Shown in pieces: positions 30,901 to 42,300 of a DNA stretch of 64,000 bases (the stretch's first letter is position 1; each line of letters begins with the position of its first letter). The stretch comes from Nematostella vectensis (Eukaryota > Cnidaria > Anthozoa > Actiniaria > Edwardsiidae), in contig NC_064040.1 in NCBI RefSeq assembly GCF_932526225.1, forward strand, positions 4,585,681 through 4,649,680. The letters are read 5' to 3'. A model generated the notes under the pieces. It searched no databases. It was not told the DNA's origin and worked only from the letters and a program-made list of their open reading frames with translations. Both the position numbers and the translations under genes were made by a program.

Positions 30901-31559
30901 CATGCGCATGTGCGCGACCTGTTCTTTGGTGCCCGTACAGAATCCCTTGCTCTTCAGGTCGTCACAGTCGCCTTCCATGTCCTGGCAGTAAGGCTTTTCT
31001 GGTGGTGGGAGGAATCAACAATACGATGATAATTCATATTTGGAATGATGAAATAATGGCATAAAGTGGTAGCAGTGGTTATGATGTAAGTGATAATGAT
31101 GACGATAGTAGTTAGTAGTCATGTAATGATGTTATTAATTATGATGATGGTAGTAGTAGATGACGACATTAGCAATGATGATGATGGGGAGTAGTATTCA
31201 TGATGGTGTCGGTAGTAAATATGATGATGGTGTTGGTAGTAAATATGATGATGGTGTTGGTAGTAGTTATGATGGTGTTGATAGTAGTGATGATGATGGT
31301 GTTGGTAGTAGTGATGATGATGGTGTTGATAGTAGTGATGATGATGGTGTTGATAGTAGTGATGATGATGGTGTTGATAGTAGTGATGATGATGGTGTTG
31401 GTTGTAGTGATAATGATTGTGTTGGTAGTACTATTGATAAGAATGTGATGATGATTATGGTAGTAGTGATGAAGATGATGTTGATAGTAAGTGATAATGA
31501 TGGTGGTGTATTTGTAATGTTGCTGGTGGTTGTGATGATAATGTTGGTGGTAGCGGTAG

Positions 31560-31605
<46 letters not shown>

Positions 31606-34600
31606 ATGAGGTTGCTAATGGTGATGATTGTAGTGTGGATGGTAGTGTATTGGTGGTGGTGTTGATGATGGTATTGATGGTGGCTTTTATCATGATGATA
31701 ATATATTGGTTTTGTTCGTGGTGGTGTGATGTTAATGATGACCTGATGACAGTGTGATGTTGGTAGTGTTGGTATAATGCGAATATAGAGATTGTTGTAT
31801 GCCCTGTTTAGTTTCGATGATGGAAACATGACCTACCCTTTGGAGGAGCTGGTGGCTTCACTGGCACTAAAAAAAAACCCAAAATACATTAATTAGCAGA
31901 TTACTATCACAAAACTGTAGGAGAGTCTTGAAGAATGAATGATGTTTTAGCCCAGAGAAAAAACGTAATTAGTAGACATATCATTGGATCAATATCAGCC
32001 GATGAGGCAGCATGGTTCTGTGAAATACCGTGACTTCGATATACACTAAGGCCGTTCACTTACTCCGAACAGATAAGAATAGCCGACATCACAGAAGCCC
32101 ACTTCTCGTATCGCCTGGCTTTTATACTTTGTCATTTACTGGAATTGGTGATTTTAAGTACAACAACAATTTAGTTCTGAAGAAGTGAGCAAAAACTCAA
32201 GTCGAAAGAAGGGGATGAAACAAATACCGAGCTAGCGAACACGGAAATCATTAGCTTGTTTACCCCAATGATGTTATGCGTACATTCGAGTGATACACGT
32301 GTACCCGAATTCCACGGAGACATGGAATCTCAAGATACCCACGGTATCCCTAAAGACCCCAATATCTTTCAACTTCCATCTCAGCGAGCTGTGCTTGGCG
32401 TAACCGACTAAGACAGGCCTGGGATCCTGGTTATTGCCTCCCCATAAATGCGCGGGTACCTCAGGTTTCTTTGTGTTATACAGTTCGCCAGATAGCGGTG
32501 CTGGGGCCGAAATCTCCAGCCTAGCCGTAAAGCTTTACTGCCATACGGTGATTCAGCGCATATCTGGAAGTATGGTCTATTTTTCTCTTTTTTACTTCCT
32601 TGGCGCGGGTTCGAGCCGCGGCATAACCAACATTCCATTTGTATTTTTTACATCTTTTTTTAAAATTTCTTTTATTTCTTTATCCTATATTCTGCGATCC
32701 TTAGATATGCTTGACCCCCTCCCCTTTCAAGCTCCCCTTTCCCCATCCGTTCTCTTCTTCTCAACCCGATTTCCTCTCCTCAGGCCCCCTCTTACCACAG
32801 AATCCACAGGACTTCTCGCAGTATTTAATCAGGAAGCTCTTGTACTTGTCACAGTACCCTTCGCGTTTTGAGTAGACTTCGCACCAGGACTTACTCTTCT
32901 TGTCCACACATTCTAAACAATAATGAACGGTGAATGAGAGACAAGCCCCAAATCTCATAACCATCCAATATTAGTCATATGATACATCACATGACTACCC
33001 CACCGCCACGGAGATCATATCAACAGATGTTTATTACCCTTGGGCGGCGCTGGCGCCTTTGTCGGGGCTGTGGTTGTCTTGGTAACTGGCGGCTCTGTCG
33101 GGGCTGTGGTTGTCTTGGTAACTGGCGGCTCTGTTGGGGCGGAAGTGGTCGATTCTGGTAGATTCAACAGACGAATTGCGATCGTCGTTAGATTGCCATA
33201 TACTTAGTTATTTATCTTATTAAATCAAAAGCGGACGAACCTTGGATTGGAGGGTGCGGGGCTTTTCCTGGAAAAAAGAAAGAAAAGTAAAATTAAAAAC
33301 CATAATGGTATCTATTGTTTGAACATTCAGGCTTTTTGGTGTTAACAGACGAATTTCCTTTTACATTTAAACTTTGTCTAAAATCGAATTGGAGCGCATC
33401 ACCTTTGCCTTTATCTACTAGTAAATTACAAATTTATTATCCTGTTTTTTTTTTCTAAAAAGCTATAGTAATTTTCCACCGTTTAGCAGAAAAGCTCTGT
33501 GGACGCAATTTACAATCCCCTTCCTGAACTCATCGCTAAAACTCTTGAACATCAATTCGGAAGACTTCAAAGTCAAAGGGAGAGAAAGATGGTTGAATCA
33601 TTATCCAGATCATTCCCAGTCCTACGCACCACAGAATCCACAGGACTTCCGGCAGTAGATGTTCATGTAGGTCTTGTGCCGTCGACAGTAGCCGTCAATA
33701 ATGACTTTCGCAGCGCAAACCTCCTTACTCAGCTTATCAGCGCACACTAGGGAAAAAATGAACGCTTATCAGCGCATACTAGGGATAATTGATGCTTTTT
33801 TGTTCATGTTGTTATGCTAATATGATATTGTTGTCGCTAATAGTAACACTATTGTTGTTGTTCTCGTCGTTGTTACTGTCATCGTCGTCGTCGTTGCTAT
33901 TGTCGTTTTCGTCGTTGTTATTGTTGTTTTCGTCGTTGCTGTTGTTGTTTTCGTCGTTGTTACTGTCATCGTCGTCGTCGTTGCTATTGTTGTTTTCGTC
34001 GTTGTTATTGCTGTTTTCGTCGTTGCTGTTGTTGTTCTCGTCATTGTTACTGTCATCGTCGTCGTCGTTGCTATTGTTGTTTTCGTCGTTGTTATTGTTG
34101 TTTTCGTCGTTGCTGTTGTTGTTTTCGTCTTTGTTACCTGTCATCAGGAGCTACAGAGAAGGTTTATAAAAACACGCGGAAACAATCGAACATCGAGAAA
34201 AATACGTGTGTTCGTCTGTCTTACCTTGTGGTGTGGGTTCTGAGGTAGTCGGAGGTACTTCGGGAGCTGAGAGTTCAGAAACAGAAGCAGAGTGTTAAAG
34301 AGACCCAATCAGTCACACTTTGTTATTGTTTTAATTCAATATTATGGAAGACAAATCATGTGAAAAATCTCGAAATAACCATAGAAACACAAAATTCGGA
34401 ATAAATATTCCAACCAATCACTCGCGAGATATTCAAACAGTTTTAAATTTAGTTAAAACTTAAAACATGTCTCAACAAGTCTCAGTGTCTGAATTCTCGC
34501 GACTGATGACTCGTCAGAAGACGAATAAACATTCCACACATATTTTAAGTGTTCACGATTTTACTGATTCTAATGAAACTAATTTGTATAAATTTGAGAA

Positions 34601-35786
34601 AGCGTTATCGTTTCGCGGATGCTCTTACTGCAGAATCCGCAGGACAACTCGCAGTACTGCGTCATATATTCCTTGTTCTGTTGGCAGTAACCGCTGATCT
34701 TTGCGTAGTGCTGGCACATGGCAGACTCGGCAATGTCCTTACATTCTAAAAGGGCACGTTAATAACACGTAAGGTCATGATGACAACATCGATTAGTGTA
34801 TATGGATTATCGTATATGGGTAATGGAATATTTTTTTATATGGATTATTGTATATGGGTTATTGTATATGGATAAATGGATTACTGTTGGATATAGAAGA
34901 TGACAATGTTCCCATTGTGGTGATGATTATGATGGTGGTAGTGATTTTTGTAGTGATGATTGGGGTGGCAGATTATGATGACAATGATGAATATGTTTGA
35001 TGATTATGATGATGACGATGAGACGTAGATAATGATAATGCTAATATTGATGATTATGATGATTATTTTGTATGAGGGTCGTGATGATGACGTGAAACGT
35101 TGCTGCTGCTGATGCCAATGATGATAATTACGATTACGATTATTGACGATGATGATAAAGATGAGACGTGTATGATGCCGATGATGATGGAGTGACTGAC
35201 GATTATTCTAATGACAATGATGAGTGCTGATAATGATTTCTTGTGCTGTTGGGGATTTCATACCTTTTACCGGGGCAGGTGGCTTGGGTTGCTCTGTTGA
35301 AGGTAAATATTTAAAAAATATTGAGACCCATCAGCATACGCCCACATCATCTAGAATCCCTTGTTGTGGAAATATCAATGATTTTAATTTTAAACTAGAC
35401 TAGACCCAGCTCACTCCCTACCACAGAATCCACAGGCCTTCTTGCAGTTCTTCGTCATAAAGGTTTTCCAAGTTTGGCAGTAACCCGGGTAGCTGGCGTA
35501 CTTTTCGCAAACCGCGCTGCCATACTTGTCAACGCAATCTTGAAAAGGGACAAAGAATGTGTCATTATATTCATTATATGTGTCATTATATGAAATATTT
35601 CTAGACATAACTGTTCATGTTTGAGGTGGATCTTTGACGATTGGCAATCCTGTTCTTTAGTAGCCCAATTAAGCACCAGTGTAGAACGACTTATTAAGTT
35701 TAGCAAGGCTCACACCATTCGCGATATCTGTTTTGAGTTGGTGCAATAAAAGCTCCACGTCAGCAAGGTCAACTTTTACTCCCCCC

Positions 35787-35817
<31 letters not shown>

Positions 35818-36211
35818 CCACACAAACACCAGTTTGTAGATTACATATTGGTAACGTACCGTCCCGTTTGACTGTTGCATCCTGGGAAAGGATCTCGTCA
35901 TCAATGTATGCTCCTGTGTAAAGAATGTTTCATTGAATATTTTAGCAAAAGAAAAAAAAACGCGAGCTAACCGTAAGATTTTTCTGTTTTCGTCGTCGTA
36001 TCGTAATTCGCCTTTGCAACCTAAAAACTATTATTCGTTTCAATCTATCTTATCGTATAGAATTTTCTATCCGTATTCTACTTCTGATTCAAGAAAGTAT
36101 TAAGATACCTCTAACTCCCTTGAGCTATTAAAAAACCTATAACGTACCAAGTGATGTAGAAACAGCAAACACAACAGCCAAAATAACACGAAATTTCCCC
36201 ATTCCTTGCAT
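27912..36211 (-). CDS. Secreted protein with six ShKT domains and a C-terminal CAP (SCP) domain
   Basis: Seventeen exons: 36211-36148 (signal peptide), 35913-35860, 35538-35422, 35293-35264, 34745-34629, 34266-34225, 33746-33630, 33267-33241, 33154-33038, 32912-32796, 31866-31837, 30998-30876, 30067-30047, 29770-29654, 29547-29272, 28792-28561 and 28125-27912. Total 1815 nt, 604 aa. Every intron is phase 1. ShKT domains occupy six exons (five are exactly 117 nt) and end in CGFC or similar; Pro/Thr-rich linkers separate them, the last being a PETT repeat. The CAP domain has HGMPPLKWD, NMGESRYF and FVQLMWKNT. The His usual in the GHFTQ motif is replaced by Asp (ADFVQ). ShKT and CAP domains occur in venom and in ordinary extracellular proteins, so a toxic role is not shown. 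The stop codon overlaps a GTGAGT that could act as a donor. Confidence 0.9.
28824..29017. mobile_element. MITE in the CAP-domain intron
   Basis: About 194 bp with inverted ends GTCTAATGCCTAGTGCA and TGCACTAGGCATTAGAC; the inner arms share GACATGGGCGCGCGCAC and its complement. It starts 31 bp from the CAP exon acceptor (28792). Confidence 0.85.
29272..29547 (-). repeat. Coding 18-bp repeat: PETT-rich linker
   Basis: An exon of 276 nt made mainly of an 18-bp unit encoding LPETTS or LPETTN about 13 times, joining ShKT6 to the CAP domain. It is a likely O-glycosylated mucin-like spacer. It belongs to the ShKT-CAP gene; reads in other frames (RNNQSS, KQPVFP) are shadows. Confidence 0.9.
30162..30517. 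mobile_element. MITE in the ShKT-CAP gene
   Basis: About 356 bp with approximately 140-nt inverted arms starting CAGGTAGCCCAGGCAATGG and ending CCATTGCCTGGGCTACCTG, in the intron between ShKT5 and the small linker exon. Confidence 0.85.
31100..31800. repeat. GAT/GTT-rich microsatellite tract
   Basis: Intronic tract of GATGATGGTGTTGATAGTAGT-like units plus pure (GAT)n near 31560-31605. It produces false Asp-, His- or Met-rich frames. Confidence 0.9.
33840..34140. repeat. GTT/GTC trinucleotide tract
   Basis: Intronic array of GTTGTTGTTTTCGTCGTTG-type units with an approximately 99-bp higher-order period, in the intron upstream of ShKT3. False Asn/Asp-rich frames arise on the minus strand. A looser GAT-rich stretch occupies about 34900-35245. 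Confidence 0.85.
35779..35825. repeat. Poly-C then CA microsatellite
   Basis: About 24 C residues followed by (AC)n, in the intron after the second ShKT-CAP exon. Poly-C and CA tracts of the same type occur near 38865-38900. Confidence 0.9.
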
Positions 36212-37911
36212 GACTCTTAGCCCTAGCAGAACAAACCGTTGAATAACTGACGCCTAGCTCGCGTATGACTTTTGAGTCTGTTACACACGAGAGCCCAACC
36301 AGGACAGCGTCAATTTGAAAAAAAAAAACCGGTAAACCACTCCTTGTTATTGTTGACAATTAAAAATATAGTGGTTTATTTGCAAGAATTTTCAAAAATA
36401 TACAACCACTCGCGATAATTAGTCTAATACCTTACTGAGAAATTTGGTTAAAGTTATTTGCTTGAATTGGCCGATGGAAATAGATGCCATTATAAACTCG
36501 GTATTGAGGGAGTGTAAAATGTCTGCGTGATTGGCCTTCTTTAAGTGTGGTTCGCACGAGAGCTCATCCAAAACGGCGTCAGGTTGAGGGACGCATGTAA
36601 AACAGACACCACGACTGCTGTTAGAATGCGCAACTTGGAAACAAAATTACGAATGCTGTATTGTATGAACGAAGACTGTGATGGATTTAACATTTTACGT
36701 AGAATATCATTTGTTTAAACAAAGAGATGAAGAAGTTAAACACCAATACTAAATCCGTTGCAGCATTTAAGTGGTTGGTTTTGATTTAAGTCAAGTGGGC
36801 GTGTAAAATGTGCGCGAAAACATGTAAACATTACCGCAAAAACTCCACAAGTTTTAACATGATGAAAGTTAAATGTTTTTTAGAGTGATACTCTGTTTTC
36901 TAAATAGCCCTGGGAAAAGAATAACAAAACATACAAATATAAAAAGATTGTTTAGCGATAACCTATTGATATGTCTACAGAGACGCTGTTTATGTGAATA
37001 AATCCCATGACCCTTCCGCTTGGCTAGCGAGAATTCAAATATTACCGTTACGAAATACCACAAAACAACAGATAATTTGAATACAAACCATACGGCAAAC
37101 AAAGTAAAAACGTAATTAAAAATATGCTGCAACCTAAATGTAGGATATTTCACAAGAAAAAGATATCCCTGCAAAGTACACAGCACAAGCCTTCTTCTTG
37201 AACACTGTCTAGAACACTTGCTTGTCCTTTTTAAACCTTCTCTACGATCGAGTCTATCTATATTAACCATGAACGCATTGGTAAAACCTAGCTACCTTGC
37301 TTTCCCATTATACCTCTATCCTGTTTTATGTTTGTTTTTGTCCCTTCTTTTCTTTGTTGTTGGCAGTAGAAGTAAAGTCACGTCTCATTCGGGACTCAGC
37401 ATTACGGCATGGGCCTCACGGCGGCCATGGTAACCGACTGACGCGCGCGAGATGACAGGCACACACTTAAACATGACACTTTACGTGCCACATGAGAGAT
37501 TGACCAAAAACGATCAAAACTGTAGCAAACACGACAAAATTTAATAGTTGTTTCAAATTGTTAGTGCTGCCCCATACAATGCGTGACCAAAAGATTAGCA
37601 CCTACCATTATAAAGTTGTAATACTATGTCCGTTGTATTTTCAAATGGAAATAAAGGGTGGCTGGGCAACATTCTTTAAAAAGAACTTCAGTAGTTTAGG
37701 CGTTCTATTACACCTGGCTAGATGGCTAACCCCGAACCAACAGAAAAGAACATCCTCAAGATAATTGATAATTGATTATTACAATTATCATTCTTATATG
37801 TTTTTATAGTAGGAAACAAACAATTGAGTTCAGTAGCGACCGTAATAGGCTAGTATCTATGGCCAATATTGCTGAATAGAAAAACGCACTGCAAAATTGC
37901 TCCAAACTTAC
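36212..37911. other. Upstream region of the ShKT-CAP gene
   Basis: Two diverged copies of an approximately 37-bp motif (CGAGAGCCCAACCAGGACAG near 36280; CGAGAGCTCATCCAAAACGG near 36554) lie in the likely promoter. A 133-codon minus-strand frame (37270-36869) with hydrophobic stretches has no recognisable domain, and I do not call it a gene. Confidence 0.4.
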
Positions 37912-37960
37912 CGTGCGCAATGCAAGGCACAAGGAAGAAAGGAATTAGAATAAACTCCAT
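37912..37960 (-). CDS. Possible alternative signal-peptide exon
   Basis: ATG followed by a short hydrophobic peptide (MEFILIPFFLVPCIAHG) and a strong GTAAGT donor. The exon ends in phase 1, the same phase as the 36211-36148 signal exon, so it could splice to 35913-35860 and give a 599-aa secreted form. It may instead begin an unseen separate gene. Confidence 0.5.
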
Positions 37961-38061
37961 TGGTTGGGCAGACAGGTAGATGGTCGGTAGATGCTCGGCG
38001 AATTTGATTCAGTACTCGTTCGAGGTCGGCAAAGTGTACGGGCTGGTTCATATGGAAGGGT

Positions 38062-38069
38062 TTTATATA
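38062..38069 (-). promoter_or_regulatory. TATA box upstream of the alternative signal exon
   Basis: TATATAAA on the minus strand, about 102 nt before the ATG at 37960. The spacing allows a start site near 38035 and an approximately 75-nt leader. An upstream ATG at about 38053 may fall outside the transcript. Confidence 0.5.
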
Positions 38070-38165
38070 GAGGCACGGATCAATGAGCGATTCATATTTG
38101 CAAGTCAAACACGAGCAAACAAACATGGGACAGTACGTGTCAAAATGAGTTTACTTAAAACATAG

Positions 38166-39346
38166 ATATCTCTTGTTCTATGATAGAACTTTGGTATCCT
38201 AAAACAGAAATTGTTAAAGGCTATGCAATCAAATCTTGAATTTAGTGCTGTTGTGAAATAGCTTATATATAATTAATCAAATTTATAACATACTATATGA
38301 AAACAGAAACTTTGACTAAAACTTTGAAAAATCGCCATATGTGCTTTAACTACGGTAGCCATGTTCAAAGAAAATGTGACAATCAAATTGATACCATCAG
38401 CCTGGGAACACTGCAGAACGGTCTAGTTCGGCGGTCAAAGGAAGTCCATGCTCTATCTCAAAGATCCCGAAATACTTTCTAGTAACTTGTTGCTACGGTG
38501 ACGGAGTTTGTGGCTGGGTATGGTAGATGCGGTTTAGTCTGGAAGTCCCTCAAGTGTCACGCGAGACGTGAGTCATCATAGCAAAAGTAAGAGAAAGCGT
38601 CCATTTCCATTAGCTGATATCTATATACAGGCCCGTACCCAGGGGGGTGCAGGGGGTACGAACGCACCCCCCAAAACGGCCGAAAGTCCATTTTCGGTTC
38701 TCGATAGACGAGTTATTTGTAGACAAAACTATAAAGTATAAGTTAGATAACTCTGGTGTGTCATCAATCCATAAGTCAGACTTTATTGTAGCCACATCCG
38801 ACAATAAACGTCCTTTGGAGATACTGCAAAGGCATAAGAAATCCCTTTTTGTCCCCCTCTCCCCCCCCCCCCCTCCCCCCCCCCCGCCCCACACACACAC
38901 ACGCCCGGGACGCTTATTTAATTTCCCTAGTCTTTAGTGGGGCGCTTATTGGAGAGGGGGCGTTAATTTCATTTCGGCGAAAAACACCAGCTTCTGAATG
39001 GACTGAGACAAAAACTTGCGCTTATATAGGATAAAGAAGTTGAATGAATAGGAATAATAATGTGAGCATGTCAATGCGAGCTCAATTTACAACGTTCAAG
39101 TGGTGCATTTGTTGAGATTTGTTTGGAGGGGATGGGAGGGGGAGGGGGCACTTATTGGGGAGGGGGCGCTTATTTGAAGGAGGGCGCTCAGTCGAATCAT
39201 TACGGTAAGTCAAATCATACCAGGGCATCCATCTTTTTTTTTGTACATAAGACTTAATCTTAACTCAACCGCAGAGATGACAAAAAACAAGATAAAACCA
39301 AATACTAACGCTTTTAATTTACTAAACGCGCAAGTTATTATTGAAT
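38166..39346. other. Interval between the ShKT-CAP and PAP genes
   Basis: No gene seen. It holds a MITE left end at about 38629, poly-C and CA tracts (38860-38905), and three GGGGCGCTTATT-like motifs between 38938 and 39190. Confidence 0.5.
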
Positions 39347-42300
39347 TCATAAGTAAGGATCCTTGACCCCTTTAAGTTTGGAGTAATAGTTCTTAATCAT
39401 ATCGGTGACTGCTTGAGAAATTTCTGATCCCGAGTTGCGTATTTTGTTCACGCGCATCTTCTTATCGGAAGGCTGCTGACTGGATGTCTGCGGCGCATCT
39501 TGGAAACTTGCGGGCCCATGGGTGTCCTTAATGAGCCAGACTTTATCAATGACCTCGTAATCCTGTGGGAAGGAGGGAGATTAGAATGACAACAACAGCC
39601 GCAGCAACGTCAACATAACCAATAACGATAACAGCAACAACGACTACGTATATAGCAGCAGCAACACCGAACGGAGCAGAAACAACGACCAGAGTAGCAA
39701 CAACAACAACAACGTAGCAGTGTCAGTAGCAGCAATAAAAAGAAGCAAACAACATCAACGGTAACAATAAAAATGACAGCAGCAGCAACCACGACTGAAG
39801 CAGCAGCAGCAGCAACCACGACTGAAGCAGTAGCAGCAGCAGCAGCAACCACGACTGAAGCAGCAGCAGCAGCAACAACCACGACTGAAGCAGCAGCAGC
39901 AGCAGCAACCACGACTGAAGCAGCAGCAGCAGCAGCAACCACGACTGAAGCAACAGCAGCAGCAGCAACCACGACTGAAGCAGTAGCAGCAGCAGCAGCA
40001 ACCACGACTGAAGCAGCAGCAGCAGCAACAACCACGACTGAAGCAGTAGCAGCAGCAACAACCACGACTGAAGCAGTAGCAGCAGCAGCAACCACGACTG
40101 AAGCAGTAGCAGCAGCAGCAACCACGACTGAAGCAGCAGCAGCAGCAACAACCACGACTGAAGCAGCAGCAGCAGCAGCAACCACGACTGAAGCAGCAGC
40201 AGCAGCAACAACCACGACTGAAGCAGCAGCAGCAGCAACAACCACGACTGAAGCAGCAGCAGCAACCACGACTGAAGCAGCAGCAGCAGCAACCACGACT
40301 GAAGCAGCAGCAGCAGCAACAACCACGACTGAAGCAGTAGCAGCAGCAGCAGCAACCACGACTGAAGCAGCAGCAGCAGCAACAACCACGACTGAAGCAG
40401 CAGCAGCAGCAGCAACCACGACTGAAGCAGTAGCAGCAGCAACAACCACGACTGAAGCAGTAGCAGCAGCAACAACCACGACTGAAGCAGTAGCAGCAGC
40501 AGCAACCACGACTGAAGCAGTAGCAGCAGCAGCAACCACGACTGAAGCAGCAGCAGCAGCAGCAACCACGACTGAAGCAGCAGCAGCAGCAACAACCACG
40601 ACTGAAGCAGCAGCAGCAGCAGCAACCACGACTGAAGCAGCAGCAGCAGCAGCAGCAACAACCACGACTGAAGCAGCAGCAGCAACCACGACTGAAGCAG
40701 TAGCAGCAACAACCACGACTGAAGCAGCAGCAGCAACCACGACTGAAGCAGTAGCAGCAGCAACAACCACGACTGAAGCAGCAGCAGCAGCAACAACCAC
40801 GACTGAAGCAGTAGCAGCAACAACCACGACTGAAGCAGCAGCAGCAGCAGCAACCACGACTGAAGCAGCAGCAGCAGCAGCAACCACGACTGAAGCAGCA
40901 GCAGCAGCAGCAACCACGACTGAAGCAGCAGCAGCAGCAGCAACCACGACTGAAGCAGTAGCAGCAGCAACAACCACGACTGAAGCAGCAGCAGCAACCA
41001 CGACTGAAGCAGCAGCAGCAGCAGCAACCACGACTGAAGCAGCAGCAGCAGCAGCAACCACGACTGAAGCAACAGCAGCAGCAGCAACCACGACTGAAGC
41101 AGTAGCAGCAGCAACAACCACGACTGAAGCAGCAGCAGCAGCAGCAACCACGACTGAAGCAGCAGCAGCAGCAACCACGACTGAAGCAGCAGCAGCAGCA
41201 ACAACCACGACTGAAGCAGCAGCAGCAGCAACCACGACTGAAGCAGTAGCAGCAGCAACCACGACTGAAGCAGTAGCAGCAGCAGCAGCAACCACGACTG
41301 AAGCAGCAGCAGCAGCAACAACCACGACTGAAGCAGTAGCAGCAGCAGCAACCACGACTGAAGCAGCAGCAGCAGCAGCAACCACGACTGAAGCAGCAGC
41401 AGCAGCAACCACGACTGAAGCAGCAGCAGCAGCAACCACGACTGAAGCAGTAGCAGCAGCAGCAACCACGACTGAAGCAGCAGCAGCAGCAACCACGACT
41501 GAAGCAGCAGCAGCAGCAACCACGACTGAAGCAGCAGCAGCAGCAACCACGACTGAAGCAGCAGCAGCAGCAGCAACCACGACTGAAGCAGCAGCAGCAG
41601 CAGCAACCACGACTGAAGCAGTAGCAGCAGCAGCAGCAACAACCACGACTGAAGCAGCAGCAGCAACCACGACTGAAGCAGTAGCAGCAGCAACCACGAC
41701 TGAAGCAGTAGCAGCAGCAACCACGACTGAAGCAGCAGCAGCAGCAACAACCACGACTGAAGCAGCAGCAGCAGCAGCAACCACGACTGAAGCAGCAGCA
41801 GCAGCAGCAGCAACCACGACTGAAGCAGCAGCAGCAGCAGCAACCACGACTGAAGCAGTAGCAGCAGCAACAACCACGACTGAAGCAGCAGCAGCAACCA
41901 CGACTGAAGCAGCAGCAGCAGCAGCAACCACGACTGAAGCAGCAGCAGCAGCAGCAACCACGACTGAAGCAACAGCAGCAGCAGCAACCACGACTGAAGC
42001 AGTAGCAGCAGCAACAACCACGACTGAAGCAGCAGCAGCAGCAGCAACCACGACTGAAGCAGCAGCAGCAGCAACCACGACTGAAGCAGCAGCAGCAGCA
42101 ACAACCACGACTGAAGCAGCAGCAGCAGCAACCACGACTGAAGCAGTAGCAGCAGCAACCACGACTGAAGCAGCAGCAGCAGCAACAACCACGACTGAAG
42201 CAGCAGCAGCAGCAACCACGACTGAAGCAGTAGCAGCAGCAGCAGCAACCACGACTGAAGCAGCAGCAGCAGCAACAACCACGACTGAAGCAGTAGCAGC

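Noticed and set aside
36869-37270. 133-codon minus-strand frame with hydrophobic segments
   Set aside because: No recognisable domain, AT-rich composition and no supporting splice or neighbour context.
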